Origin: Candidatus Avelusimicrobium pecoris
Lineage (GTDB): Bacteria > Elusimicrobiota > Elusimicrobia > Elusimicrobiales > Elusimicrobiaceae
Direction: 5' to 3'
Length of the DNA stretch: 53,139 bases
NCBI GenBank assembly: GCA_902761975.1
Contig: CACWMG010000006.1
Coordinates: 1 to 53,139 of the forward strand
Each line of letters starts with the position of its first letter. Position 1 is the first letter of the stretch. Below, in pieces: positions 1 through 8,321 of this stretch. The notes below the pieces were generated by a model. It was not told the origin of the DNA, made no database searches, and was given only the letters and a program-made list of their open reading frames with translations. The position numbers and the translations under genes were made by a program.

Positions 1-1
1 C

Positions 2-181
2 CGCTTGGAAAACGAGGGTGACGTCCTGCGCGACGAGGCCATTTCCGACCTGTTTGCTAACGAAAAAGACCCCATTATGGTCATCAAGCAAAAAGAACTC
101 TACGAAATTGCCGAAACCACCACCGATTTTTGCGAACATGTGGCCAACATGGTGGAATCTATTTTAGTAAAGAACAACTAA
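2..181 (+). CDS. DUF47/PhoU-like phosphate transport regulator, C-terminal end only
   Basis: An open frame runs in from the left edge and stops at 179-181, giving the last 59 residues of a protein. The segment is helical and charged, with a short block ending in PIMVIKQKELYEIAE and then a helix TTDFCEHVANMVESILVK. This matches the end of DUF47 (PhoU-like) proteins, cytosolic partners that are commonly encoded directly upstream of PiT-type phosphate permeases and thought to control them. The next gene, one base downstream, is such a permease, which supports the call. The start lies outside the window, so the domain cannot be seen whole. The assignment rests on the tail motif and the neighbour. 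Confidence 0.75.
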   Translation, partial: RLENEGDVLRDEAISDLFANEKDPIMVIKQKELYEIAETTTDFCEHVANMVESILVKNN

Positions 182-182
182 T

Positions 183-1229
183 ATGACGTGGATTATATTT
201 TTAATTCTGCTGGCATTGTTTTTTGACTACTTAAACGGCTTTCACGACGCGGCCAATGCCGTCTCTACCGTTATTTCCACGCGCGTATTATCCCCCAAGT
301 TTGCTGTGGCCTGGGCGGCGTTTTTTAACTTTGCCGCGTTTTTGATTTTTAAAACCGGGGTCGCCAAAACTATTGGCGCGGGCATTGTGGATATTAGCGT
401 GGTGGACTCCACCCTTATTTTTGGCGCGCTCATGGGGGCGTGCGGGTGGAACCTGATTACCTGGTGGTTTGGGTTGCCGTCCAGCTCGTCCCATGCGCTT
501 ATTGGCGGGCTGATGGGCGCTGGGATCGTCAAAGGCGGCTTTAGCGTACTGGTAGCCAGCGGGATTTTAAAGACGGTAGCGTTTATCTTTATTTCCCCCC
601 TACTGGGTTATTTGCTTAGCACCATTGCCGGCGTGATTACCTTTAATATTGCTAATCACTTTAGCCCTTACAAAGTGGATAAATTTTTCCGCAAAGCGCA
701 GTTATTCTCGGCCTCGGCCTATGCACTGGGCTACGGCGGAAACGACGCGCAAAAAACCATGGGCATTATCAGCATGCTACTACTGGGCGGCATGGCGGGA
801 GCGGAAGTGGCCCCCGTGCGCGATTTCTTTTTAACCCATAGCGAGATGCACGCCATTGCCCAAGGGCAGTTTGTCGTGCCGTTGTCCGTGGTAATTATGT
901 GCCAAGGCGCCATTGCCTTGGGGACGCTTACGGGCGGGTGGCGCATTGTAAAAACCATGGGCCAAAAAATTACCCGCTTGCGCCCGGTGGACGGTTTTTG
1001 TGCCGAAAGCGGCGCGGCGTGTTCCATTTTCTTTGCCTCTATTTTGGGCATCCCCGTGAGTACTACGCACACCATTACGGGCGCGATTGTAGGGATTGGC
1101 TCTTTGCGCCGCTTATCCGGCGTGCGTTGGGGCACCGCCAAGCGCATTGTGTGGGCCTGGTTTGTAACGATTCCGGCGGCGGCCGGGATATCAGCTGTGT
1201 TTTACCTACTAAAAGTGTGGCTGTTTTAG
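183..1229 (+). CDS. pit: PiT-family inorganic phosphate transporter
   Basis: A 348-residue, very hydrophobic protein of the PiT family, which takes up inorganic phosphate by cation symport across the inner membrane. The N-terminal repeat carries DYLNGFHDAANAVST (about residues 15-30) and the C-terminal half carries YGGNDAQKTMG (about residue 185); the pair is the inverted-repeat signature of the family. A second glycine/serine-rich motif, GLPSSSSHALIGG near residue 97, is echoed by GIPVSTTHTITGA near residue 285. The length fits the short bacterial PiT proteins. The ATG lies one base after the stop of the DUF47 gene, so the two are surely cotranscribed and probably translationally coupled. 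Confidence 0.93.
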   Translation: MTWIIFLILLALFFDYLNGFHDAANAVSTVISTRVLSPKFAVAWAAFFNFAAFLIFKTGVAKTIGAGIVDISVVDSTLIFGALMGACGWNLITWWFGLPSSSSHALIGGLMGAGIVKGGFSVLVASGILKTVAFIFISPLLGYLLSTIAGVITFNIANHFSPYKVDKFFRKAQLFSASAYALGYGGNDAQKTMGIISMLLLGGMAGAEVAPVRDFFLTHSEMHAIAQGQFVVPLSVVIMCQGAIALGTLTGGWRIVKTMGQKITRLRPVDGFCAESGAACSIFFASILGIPVSTTHTITGAIVGIGSLRRLSGVRWGTAKRIVWAWFVTIPAAAGISAVFYLLKVWLF

Positions 1230-1350
1230 CCTTCCGCAAAATTACGCTAGACACCCAAAATTTAGGAACGAAATCTTTTTAAATTTTGTTGATTCTTTAT
1301 GAATTTTGGCATAGGTCCTTTTAGCCCCCACTTTTTGGGCCCTTTGGCCC

Positions 1351-1380
1351 TTGTGAAACCCCGATTAAAATTATTAAAAT
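1351..1380 (+). promoter_or_regulatory. Promoter for a probable leaderless mRNA
   Basis: TAAAAT at 1375-1380 is followed by six bases and then the ATG at 1387, which places the expected transcription start on the A of the ATG. A TTGTGA at 1351-1356 could be the -35 box with an 18-base spacer. No Shine-Dalgarno sequence precedes the start. The same spacing recurs at 15169, 18373, 22993 and 52170. Confidence 0.6.
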
Positions 1381-1386
1381 AAGCTC

Positions 1387-1980
1387 ATGAAAACAAATCA
1401 ACTCAAAAAACATGCCGTTGTAATTTCTTTGCTGGGGCTTGTAACGCTAAGCTACGCTAGCCCTTGGCAAACCGGGCTGGAAAAAGCGGTATCGGCACAT
1501 GTATTGCAAGCGCAATCGCCGCGCTACCGCGCTAACCAGTCTCAATCGCTAGACGAAGCCCTAGCCGTTTTTAAAACCAGCGTAGCGGAAAACAAACGCA
1601 CCGATGACGGTTACTATGTAGGTGCTTATGAACTCATGACCGCTTATTTTGCCGCACGTCCAACCAACTATGAAACGGCCAACTGGGATTGGTTTGAAAA
1701 AGTGAATGAAAAATTTTCCGTTCCCAGACATTTTAGCGAGGAAGTATTTAGGAGCACAAACCCGTATCATAACCTTCCCGTTTATTACGGCCCGGCCAGT
1801 GCGTTTGATTATTTAAAATTTATGGTGAACCGCTGGCGTAACCGCAAACCGGTAAAATACAATGCCAGGGACGCACAACATAAGTTTCTGATGCTCAAGC
1901 AAGATCAAAAAGCTTATAAGCAATACAAAAAGGAACTAAAAAAGAAAGCCAAACAAGCCGCTAAACAAAAAGCGCACTAA
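1387..1980 (+). CDS. Exported protein of unknown family
   Basis: A 197-residue protein I do not recognise. It starts with a lysine-rich n-region, a hydrophobic stretch (VVISLLGLVTLSYAS) and a likely signal peptidase I site after about residue 25 (SYAS-PW), so it is probably exported. The mature part is soluble-looking, rich in Tyr, Asn and Arg, with no cysteine. The last 35 residues are strongly basic (KQYKKELKKKAKQAAKQKAH) and probably form a charged helix. It stands alone between the phosphate genes and a terminator, with its own promoter and no ribosome binding site. The basic tail could bind a polyanion, but that is speculation and no function is assigned. Confidence 0.8.
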   Translation: MKTNQLKKHAVVISLLGLVTLSYASPWQTGLEKAVSAHVLQAQSPRYRANQSQSLDEALAVFKTSVAENKRTDDGYYVGAYELMTAYFAARPTNYETANWDWFEKVNEKFSVPRHFSEEVFRSTNPYHNLPVYYGPASAFDYLKFMVNRWRNRKPVKYNARDAQHKFLMLKQDQKAYKQYKKELKKKAKQAAKQKAH

Positions 1981-1992
1981 CTAGCTATTATC

Positions 1993-2022
1993 AAAAACCC
2001 CCGGCCTAAACCGGGGGTTTTT
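1993..2022. terminator. Bidirectional rho-independent terminator
   Basis: A 12-bp stem (AAAAACCCCCGG with CCGGGGGTTTTT) around a six-base loop sits between the convergent genes ending at 1980 and 2030. It has T-rich flanks on both strands and so can stop both transcripts. Confidence 0.9.
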
Positions 2023-2029
2023 TGTATGA

Positions 2030-3235
2030 TTACAGATTATCTTTGATGGTTTGCGCCAAGCGTTTTAACCCCTCTACCATTTGCTGCGGTGTAGAGTAAG
2101 AGAAGTTCAGGCGCAAGTCGTTAAGCACGTTGCCGTCGGGGTAGAAATCCACCCCCGCCACATAGGCTACTTTGTTTTCAATGGCTTTAGGCAGTAGCTG
2201 GGTAGCGTCCATATGCTTGGGCAGTGTCAGCCACAAAAACAGCCCCCCTTGCGGGTGCGTCCAGCTGACGCCCTCGGGCATACATTCTTGCAACGTTTTA
2301 ATCATTAAATCGCGTTTTTGGCGGTACACTTCAATCATCCGTTTAATGTGGTTTTGCAGGAGCCCACGGCGTAAAAATTCGGCCGTAGCCAACTGAAGCG
2401 TGGGCGAAGAACATAAGTCCATGGCTTGCTTTAAAATCACAAATTTACGGATTACATCCGCAGGCCCCACAATAAATCCTAAACGGAAACCGGGCACAAA
2501 AATTTTGGAGAACGTGAACAAGGTAATTACGTTGCCTTGCCCGCCGTCCAACTCGTAAAACGTTCTGGGGGCCGTGCCTTCAAAACGCACTTGGCGGTAT
2601 GGGGAATCCTCCAAAATAAACGTGTTATATTCTTTGGCCAGGGCCAAAATCTGCTCGCGCCGGTCCTGCGGGATGGTAGTGCCGGTGGGGTTTTGAAAAT
2701 CGGGCACTAGGTAGATAAATTTGCACGGTTTGCCTTGCTGTTTTAACAAATCCAGTTTGGCTTTTAAGTCGTCCACCAGTACGCCGTCGTGATCGCTGGC
2801 AACGCCCAAAATATCCGCCCCCGCCACCTGAAACGCTTGGAGTGCCCCCAAATACGTTGGGCATGCGGTAATAATGCTATCGCCGGGATTTACAAACATA
2901 CGCGCCGACATATCCAGTGCTTGTTGCGAGGCTGACACCACCAAAATCTGCTCCGGCGTAATAGAGATGTTTTCCGTCTCTTTTACCAGGCGCACCAGTT
3001 CTTGTTTTAGTTTGTCTTGCCCTTCGGTAGAGCCGTATTGCAAAGCCTCTTTGGGGTTTTGGGTTAAAAGCGTATCAAAAATATTTTGAATTTCCTGCGT
3101 CGGGAAAAGGGCCGGGTCCGGCAACCCCCCCGCAAAAGAAATAATTCCCGGGCGGGAAATAACTTTAAGCAGTTCGCGGATGGCCGACGCTTTGGAACGG
3201 CTTACCACGCTTGAAAATAAATGATTGTAATTCAT
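2030..3235 (-). CDS. PLP-dependent aminotransferase, class I/II (2-aminoadipate/aromatic type)
   Basis: A 401-residue fold-type I aminotransferase of the group that includes LysN and the MocR catalytic domain. Visible signatures are SFAGGLPDPALFP near the N-terminus, the PDFQNPTGTT loop, and the lysine in FTFSKIFVPGFRLG (about residue 244) that forms the Schiff base with PLP. No helix-turn-helix precedes it, so it is an enzyme rather than a MocR regulator. An ATG at 3259 is in frame, but the ATG at 3235 is preferred: it has AAGGGA about six bases upstream, begins at the usual family start, and leaves a 13-base gap after nadC. The substrate cannot be read from sequence. It is the last gene of a nadA-nadC-aminotransferase operon. 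Confidence 0.88.
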   Translation of the reverse strand: MNYNHLFSSVVSRSKASAIRELLKVISRPGIISFAGGLPDPALFPTQEIQNIFDTLLTQNPKEALQYGSTEGQDKLKQELVRLVKETENISITPEQILVVSASQQALDMSARMFVNPGDSIITACPTYLGALQAFQVAGADILGVASDHDGVLVDDLKAKLDLLKQQGKPCKFIYLVPDFQNPTGTTIPQDRREQILALAKEYNTFILEDSPYRQVRFEGTAPRTFYELDGGQGNVITLFTFSKIFVPGFRLGFIVGPADVIRKFVILKQAMDLCSSPTLQLATAEFLRRGLLQNHIKRMIEVYRQKRDLMIKTLQECMPEGVSWTHPQGGLFLWLTLPKHMDATQLLPKAIENKVAYVAGVDFYPDGNVLNDLRLNFSYSTPQQMVEGLKRLAQTIKDNL

Positions 3236-3248
3236 AAATTGTCCCTTT

Positions 3249-4085
3249 TTACTTGTCAATATATTTTACAATTTTTAAACTTAAATCTTTGGCAATAATA
3301 GAGTGCGTCAGCGCGCCCATAGAAATTACGTCGGGCTTGGCTTGGCAATAGGCCTCTAAATTATGCGCATTGACCCCGCCAGACACTTCCACAATCGCGC
3401 GGCCGTTAATTTCCTGCTTGCACGTAGCAATTTGCGCGGGGGTCATATTGTCTAACATAATAATATCTGCCCCGGCGGCCAACGCTTGGCGCACCTCGTC
3501 CAAATTAGTGGTTTCCACCTCAATTTTAGGAGTGTGGCCAATGGTGTTTTTAATTTTGGCTACCGCGGCCGCAATAGAGCCCGCCGCGGCAATATGGTTG
3601 TCTTTAATCATCACGCTGTCAGCCAGGCTAATGCGGTGGTTGCGGCACCCACCCACCCGCACGGCGTATTTATCCAGGCGGCGCAAGCCGGGTTGCGTTT
3701 TGCGCGTATCCACAATCATCACGCCGTATTTCTGCCCAATTTGGGCAAACTGGCGCGATACACTGGCAATGCCGCTTAAGCGTTGCATAAAGTTTAGGGC
3801 GGTGCGTTCGGCCTTTAAAATGCTAAGCGTACGGCCGGTAATTTCCAACACGTTTTCGCCTTTTTTTACGTCGTCCCCGTCGTGTTTAAGCGGGGTTACT
3901 TGCAAGGTGTCGTCCACCGCGTGGAACACCTGGGCGGCTACATCCTGCCCGCACAGTACCAAATCTTCCTTGGCACGGATGACGGCTTGGGCGCGGTGTT
4001 GCGGCGTAAAAATAGTGTCCGAGGTAATATCCCCCAAACTGAGGTCTTCTTCTAAGGCTAAGGTAATAATTTTATCTAGTATCAT
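3249..4085 (-). CDS. nadC: Nicotinate-nucleotide pyrophosphorylase (quinolinate phosphoribosyltransferase)
   Basis: A 278-residue type II phosphoribosyltransferase that converts quinolinate and PRPP to nicotinate mononucleotide, CO2 and pyrophosphate in de novo NAD synthesis. Characteristic stretches are the early LEEDLSLGDITSDTIF, the DTRKTQPGLRRLDKYAVRVGG quinolinate/PRPP-binding block, and IMLDNMTP plus VEVSGGVN in the barrel. The length is typical. Its start overlaps the nadA stop by four bases (ATGA), indicating translational coupling. Together with nadA it covers quinolinate to NaMN. No nadB is visible in the window. Confidence 0.95.
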   Translation of the reverse strand: MILDKIITLALEEDLSLGDITSDTIFTPQHRAQAVIRAKEDLVLCGQDVAAQVFHAVDDTLQVTPLKHDGDDVKKGENVLEITGRTLSILKAERTALNFMQRLSGIASVSRQFAQIGQKYGVMIVDTRKTQPGLRRLDKYAVRVGGCRNHRISLADSVMIKDNHIAAAGSIAAAVAKIKNTIGHTPKIEVETTNLDEVRQALAAGADIIMLDNMTPAQIATCKQEINGRAIVEVSGGVNAHNLEAYCQAKPDVISMGALTHSIIAKDLSLKIVKYIDK

Positions 4086-5116
4086 TTGCTTAACTCAAAC
4101 ATTTTTTCAATAGATTTTTGGGCGGCTTGTGCCACGGCACCGTCCACCTGTACTACTTGTTCCGGGCGCGGCTCCACCAGGGCCCGCAGCGTATTTAACA
4201 AATTATTTTTCTTCATATACGCGCACACGCCAAACGGCCAAAAGAATTGCTTGGCAGGGTGTTCGGCCTCCAGGCGGTTGACAAGCCCTTGCTCGGTCAA
4301 AAGACCAAACTTTGTAGCTGTGCTACGTGCTACAAAGTCCGCCATGCCTTTGGTACTGCCCACATAATCGCACAAGGCACACACTTGCGGGGCACATTCC
4401 GGGTGCGCCAAGACTACAATACCGGGGTGGTCCGCACGGAGTTTTTCCACGTCCTGCTGGGTATATTTATCGTGCACACAGCAAGACCCGCCCGACGCAA
4501 TAATCTCTTTAGGCGTGCCGCGGCGCTTGAGCTCAATTTCTATATTTTGCGCCATCAGCATATCCGGCACAAAAATCAGTTTATCCCCGGGCATTTTTTG
4601 CGCAATATCAAACACATTGCCCGAAGTTACACATGCATCACACTGCGCTTTTACCTCGGCCGAGCTGTTAATGTAGCACAGCGTGGGTACCCCCGGGTAC
4701 GCGGCGCGGAGTTTTTGCACATCCGCCGCGGTCATACTGTCGGCCAGCGTACAGCCGGCCCGCCCCGCCGGGATGACCACTTGCTTTGTGGGGTTTAAAA
4801 TTTTAGCGGTTTCCGCCATAAACCACACGCCCGCAAACACAATCGTATCTGCGGTGGTTTGGCGCGCTTGCTGGGCGAGCTGAAAGGAATCGCCCCGGAA
4901 ATCCGCCACCCCGTACACTAGGTCGGGCGTGGTGTAAGAGTGCGCTAAAATGGCGGCGTTTTTCTCTTTTTTGAGGCGGTTAATTTCCAACGTATACGGG
5001 GCCAGTTGGGCACACTCTTGTAAGGTCCATTTTTCTCCCCGCGTTTTAGATACACTGGCAAGAAGCCCATAGAGTCTATGGGCTTCTGCGTCAAGCTGTG
5101 TAGATGTGTAAGGCAT
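4082..5116 (-). CDS. nadA: Quinolinate synthase A
   Basis: A 344-residue NadA that condenses iminoaspartate with dihydroxyacetone phosphate to quinolinate. The three pseudo-repeats of the family are visible (for example AILAHSYTTPDLVYGVADF). The cluster-binding cysteines fall in CYINSSAEVKAQCDACVTSG, GGSCCVHDKY and HPECAPQVCALCDYVGSTKG, which are expected to hold the oxygen-sensitive 4Fe-4S cluster. The N-terminal extension of about 35 residues before the conserved core is ordinary for the family. Start at 5116. The gene lies five bases downstream of the lipoprotein gene, on the same strand. Confidence 0.95.
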   Translation of the reverse strand: MPYTSTQLDAEAHRLYGLLASVSKTRGEKWTLQECAQLAPYTLEINRLKKEKNAAILAHSYTTPDLVYGVADFRGDSFQLAQQARQTTADTIVFAGVWFMAETAKILNPTKQVVIPAGRAGCTLADSMTAADVQKLRAAYPGVPTLCYINSSAEVKAQCDACVTSGNVFDIAQKMPGDKLIFVPDMLMAQNIEIELKRRGTPKEIIASGGSCCVHDKYTQQDVEKLRADHPGIVVLAHPECAPQVCALCDYVGSTKGMADFVARSTATKFGLLTEQGLVNRLEAEHPAKQFFWPFGVCAYMKKNNLLNTLRALVEPRPEQVVQVDGAVAQAAQKSIEKMFELSK

Positions 5117-5121
5117 TGGGT

Positions 5122-5691
5122 TTAGTAGTTAATGGTGGTAGTAGTAACCGAGCCGTCCGCATTTTGCGTCGTTTTGGTGTTAGACGACGTCGTCGTGGAG
5201 GAAGCTACCGCCCCGTTGGAATAGACCGTTTTGGTGGTTGTGGTGGAAGAAACCGGCACATTGGGGTTGGGTCCGTCCACATAGTAAATGTTAGTGGTGT
5301 TGGTTACTTTTTTGGCACGCGCGGTGCTCACGCTCTTGGCGACGCCTTTGGCTTTAGCTTTGGCTTTGCCTTTGGCGGCTACTTTGTTTTTGCCACAGCA
5401 ATCCGGATCTACCAGCGGCAAATAAGAATCCCCACACGCTTGGAGTTCATACGCGGGGATATTGTCGTAATCTTTTTCGGGCGCGAGCATGTTGTCAAAT
5501 TCTTGGTCAATAATTTGGTATTTGGCGTCCTTGATTGTTTTGTCGTCTTTGCCTTTAGCATAGCGAGCATCCTTATTGCGGTAGGCCGCATTTTGCGCGC
5601 CGTAGGCCCCTTCCCCGGCGTTGTTTTTATTTTTGGAGCACGCCGCACACGCTACAGCGGCCACTGCTAAAAGACATAAAATTTTTTTCAT
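5122..5691 (-). CDS. Small putative lipoprotein, Lys/Ala- and Thr/Ser-rich
   Basis: A 189-residue protein without a family I recognise. The N-terminus (MKKILCLLAVAAVACAACSKN) is a lipoprotein-type signal with two candidate lipid-attachment cysteines, at about positions 15 and 18; the second, before SKN, is the more likely. A central part contains CGDSYLPLVDPDCCGKNK, followed by a run of alternating Lys/Ala with Gly. The tail is mostly Thr and Ser with Asn (TTTTKTVYSNGAVASSTTT) and resembles a low-complexity surface-exposed segment. AAGGAG sits seven bases before the ATG. It leads the nadA-nadC-aminotransferase operon by position, though nothing suggests a role in NAD synthesis. Confidence 0.75.
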   Translation of the reverse strand: MKKILCLLAVAAVACAACSKNKNNAGEGAYGAQNAAYRNKDARYAKGKDDKTIKDAKYQIIDQEFDNMLAPEKDYDNIPAYELQACGDSYLPLVDPDCCGKNKVAAKGKAKAKAKGVAKSVSTARAKKVTNTTNIYYVDGPNPNVPVSSTTTTKTVYSNGAVASSTTTSSNTKTTQNADGSVTTTTINY

Positions 5692-5754
5692 AGTTTCTCC
5701 TTGTTAAAACCAACTTACTTTTATTATATATCATTTCCCCTCGCTTTGCACATA

Positions 5755-5781
5755 AAAATTCCCCGGGGGTTAGCCCGGGGG
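5755..5781 (-). terminator. Rho-independent terminator after rpsA
   Basis: On the minus strand a CCCCGGG / CCCGGGG stem is followed by AATTTTTATG. It lies about 27 bases past the rpsA stop and ends the ftsQ-to-rpsA gene string. The remaining gap to the lipoprotein start carries that gene's AAGGAG ribosome binding site. Confidence 0.85.
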
Positions 5782-5807
5782 TATTTGCGTCTAATATCTA
5801 ACGTAGG

Positions 5808-7010
5808 TTATTTGCTTTCTTCTTCGGTCGGTTGCGTTTCTTCACTGGCCCCAAAAGAATCCGAGAGCAAGTCCCCCAGCGTCGGGCGCGGTGCTTGTTT
5901 TAAGTATTGCGCCACTACTTTGCGGTTTTGGACTTGGTCGTATTTCTTAATAGACAAGTTTAAAGTAAACGTTTCCGGATTTACGCCAATGACCAAGGCG
6001 GTAATGGTATCGCCCTCTTTGGCGTTAAAATCGCGGCCCATTTCAAAGGGGCTGATGAACCCTTTGGTGTTGTTCTTGCCAATGGTACATTCCACACCGT
6101 ATTCCTCGGATACTTTGGTAACCGTGGCTTTGACGGAGCTTTTGTACGGATAGCGGCGTTTTAAGGCGTCGGCCGGATTTAAGAAAAGCTGTTTGAGGCC
6201 AAATTCCAAACGCGGGGTTTCTTTGTCCAGCTTGAGTAATTTGGCTTTGAGGCGTTGCCCGCGGCGGAAGTTGGTGATAGCGGTTTCGGGCTCTTTCCAG
6301 GCCACGTTTTCCAGTTCCACAATGCCTTCAATACCGTGGAAACGCAAATAAAGTTTATCTTTATCGGCTTTGGAAACTACCACGCGCAGCACGTCGCCTT
6401 CTTTAATGGTGCCCAACACTTCTTCACGGCGCACGGCTTCGTCCTCTTGCAATACTTGTCTGCGCGAGACAATGAGTTTTTGTTTTTCTTTTACAAATTC
6501 CACAATGACGGCTTTAATTTTAGCCCCCACCGGTAAATAATGTTTATAAGCGGTGTGCAGTTCCGACAGCGACAACGGCATAAACCCGCTTACGCCAAAT
6601 ACTTCCACAATATAACCGCCTTTTACTTGTTGTAAAATGGTTCCTTTTACGCGTTCTTTGGCTTCGTACGCTTTTTTGCATACGTCCCAGCCCAGGGATT
6701 CTAAGGCTTTTTTGTGGGACAAAATAGCCGGGCGTTCATCCCCACCGCGTTTAACGAGTACGACAGAAATTTTATCCCCTACTTGCGGCAATGTTTTGCC
6801 TTCAAATTCGCTAGCGGCCACGGCACCTTCCTTTTTGGTGCCTACGTCCACTAAAATGCTGTCTTTGTTGACTTGTACAACGGGTACTTCTACAATTTCA
6901 CGTTTATTTAGTTTTTCCAGTAAAGACTCTTGCTGCGCAATCAACTGGTCCATGGTCAGTTCTTGCTCGGTAGTTTCTTGCGTAGTTTTAGTTTCTTCAT
7001 TTTGTGTCAT
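5808..7010 (-). CDS. rpsA: 30S ribosomal protein S1 (four S1 domains)
   Basis: A 400-residue S1-type protein that helps the ribosome bind mRNA. After a glutamate/threonine-rich N-terminal tail there are four S1 RNA-binding domains, recognisable by repeated starts such as GTKKEGAVAASEFEG, GGYIVEVFGVSGFMPLS, LYLRFHGIEGIVELENV and YGVECTIGKNNTKGFISPFE. It is shorter than the six-domain E. coli protein and similar to S1 proteins with four repeats. The acidic C-terminus ends in EETQPTEEESK. It follows cmk and plsC, echoing the common cmk-rpsA neighbourhood. The upstream bases contain TATAAA just before the ATG, so it may also have its own promoter. Confidence 0.9.
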   Translation of the reverse strand: MTQNEETKTTQETTEQELTMDQLIAQQESLLEKLNKREIVEVPVVQVNKDSILVDVGTKKEGAVAASEFEGKTLPQVGDKISVVLVKRGGDERPAILSHKKALESLGWDVCKKAYEAKERVKGTILQQVKGGYIVEVFGVSGFMPLSLSELHTAYKHYLPVGAKIKAVIVEFVKEKQKLIVSRRQVLQEDEAVRREEVLGTIKEGDVLRVVVSKADKDKLYLRFHGIEGIVELENVAWKEPETAITNFRRGQRLKAKLLKLDKETPRLEFGLKQLFLNPADALKRRYPYKSSVKATVTKVSEEYGVECTIGKNNTKGFISPFEMGRDFNAKEGDTITALVIGVNPETFTLNLSIKKYDQVQNRKVVAQYLKQAPRPTLGDLLSDSFGASEETQPTEEESK

Positions 7011-7057
7011 AAGTCTTTATAGCGGTTTCCCACGGGGGAAATCGCCGTTAACCTCCG

Positions 7058-7651
7058 TTAGATATGTATTGAATTTATTGCATCCATTATTTGATTTGCA
7101 AATTGTTTATACTGCATCTTGGGCTCCAAGGCCTCGTCTTTGGTTAGGTGCATCACCGTGCCAAACTTGACCCGTATTTTACCCACCCAGGGCCACCCAA
7201 ACGTGCCCTCTATTTTTACAGGTAGCACCGGGGCCCCCGTCTTATATACTAAAAATCCAATGCCGCTTTTGGGCTTTTGCGGCTTGCCTGTTTTACTGCG
7301 GGTCCCTTCCGGGAACATCACTACACTTTGCCCGTGGGCTAAGGCGTCCACCACTTCTTTTAAGGCGCCCATATCCCCCACCGTGCGTTTGCGGTCCACC
7401 GGGATATAATTACACCGACGGAAAAACCACCCTAACACCGGTACGGCAAACAGTTCTTTTTTAGCCACAAAGCGCGAATCACGCACTAACCCCGCAAATG
7501 CGCCAATGGCCGGCGGATCTGCGTTGGATAAGTGGTTGCCCGCAATTAAAAGAGCACCCTGTTGCGGGATATTCTCAAGCCCTTGCACCTCAATACGGTG
7601 AAAGAGTTTGAAATACACCCGTGCAACATATTTTACCAAATTAAGCAACAT
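7058..7651 (-). CDS. plsC: 1-acyl-sn-glycerol-3-phosphate acyltransferase
   Basis: A 197-residue acyltransferase that converts lysophosphatidic acid to phosphatidic acid at the inner membrane. It shows the four PlsC blocks in order: GNHLSNADPP with the catalytic HX4D (about residue 38), the RFVAKKELF block, FPEGTRSKTGK (acyl acceptor binding, about residue 115) and GAPVLPVKIEG. The length is normal for a minimal PlsC. Its start overlaps the cmk stop by 11 bases, so the two are one operon. The cmk-plsC-rpsA order is common in several bacterial phyla. Confidence 0.92.
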   Translation of the reverse strand: MLLNLVKYVARVYFKLFHRIEVQGLENIPQQGALLIAGNHLSNADPPAIGAFAGLVRDSRFVAKKELFAVPVLGWFFRRCNYIPVDRKRTVGDMGALKEVVDALAHGQSVVMFPEGTRSKTGKPQKPKSGIGFLVYKTGAPVLPVKIEGTFGWPWVGKIRVKFGTVMHLTKDEALEPKMQYKQFANQIMDAINSIHI

Positions 7652-8321
7652 AGTGGGAAATTTTCTCTAGTACCAGCGCAATTACTTCGTCCTGCGTAAG
7701 GGAGGACGTGTCAATAATAATAGCCCCTTCGGCCGGTTTGAGCGGGCTGGCGGCGCGGTGCGAGTCCCGGTAGTCACGCTCTTCAATAAGCGCGAGGATT
7801 TTATGATAATCCGGGTGTTCCCCCGCCTCTTCCAGTTGTTTGACGCGGCGTTTGGCACGCTCTTGGGCGGAGGCAGTCATATAAATTTTCACGTCCGCGT
7901 CCGGGAACACCACCGTGCCAATATCGCGCCCTTCCATAATAATGCCCCCGTCCTTACCGGCTTGGCGCATTTGCTCGGTCAGCACGGCGCGGGCCTCTTT
8001 ATGGGTGGAAACTTGGCTGGCCACATTGCCTACTTCTTCCAAATGAAGTTTGCCCCCCAAATACTCCCCGTCCACGTGCAAATTAAGTTTGGCATCCGCT
8101 TGGCGCACAAACGTAAACTTCAAGCGTTTGGCTAGCGCAAGCACCGCTTCGCCGTCACTGGGCGCTACGTGTTGCTCATACACTTTGTAAGCAAGCGCGC
8201 GGTAGAGTTCCCCCGTGCTTAAAAACCCGTACCCCAACTTTTGGGCCACAGCTTTGCCCACGGTGGACTTACCGGTACCGGCGGTACCGTCAATTGCTAT
8301 TACCAGGCCATTTTTGCGCAT
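7641..8321 (-). CDS. cmk: Cytidylate kinase
   Basis: A 226-residue nucleoside monophosphate kinase that phosphorylates CMP and dCMP with ATP. The P-loop is IDGTAGTGKSTVGKAVA at residues 10-26, the CMP-specific region GFLSTGELYRALAY follows, then MEGRDIGTVVFPDADVKIYM, which is diagnostic for Cmk, and RRVKQLEEAGE and ERDYRDSHRAASPL in the lid. The start at 8321 shares its base with the end of the pilT stop codon, a one-base overlap that implies translational coupling with the upstream pilT gene. Confidence 0.96.
   Translation of the reverse strand: MRKNGLVIAIDGTAGTGKSTVGKAVAQKLGYGFLSTGELYRALAYKVYEQHVAPSDGEAVLALAKRLKFTFVRQADAKLNLHVDGEYLGGKLHLEEVGNVASQVSTHKEARAVLTEQMRQAGKDGGIIMEGRDIGTVVFPDADVKIYMTASAQERAKRRVKQLEEAGEHPDYHKILALIEERDYRDSHRAASPLKPAEGAIIIDTSSLTQDEVIALVLEKISHYVA

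Noticed and set aside
5122..5670. Glycine/arginine-rich plus-strand frame opposite the lipoprotein
   Set aside because: Its low-complexity composition is the mirror of the Thr/Ser- and Ala/Lys-coding repeats of the real gene, which has a signal peptide and ribosome binding site.
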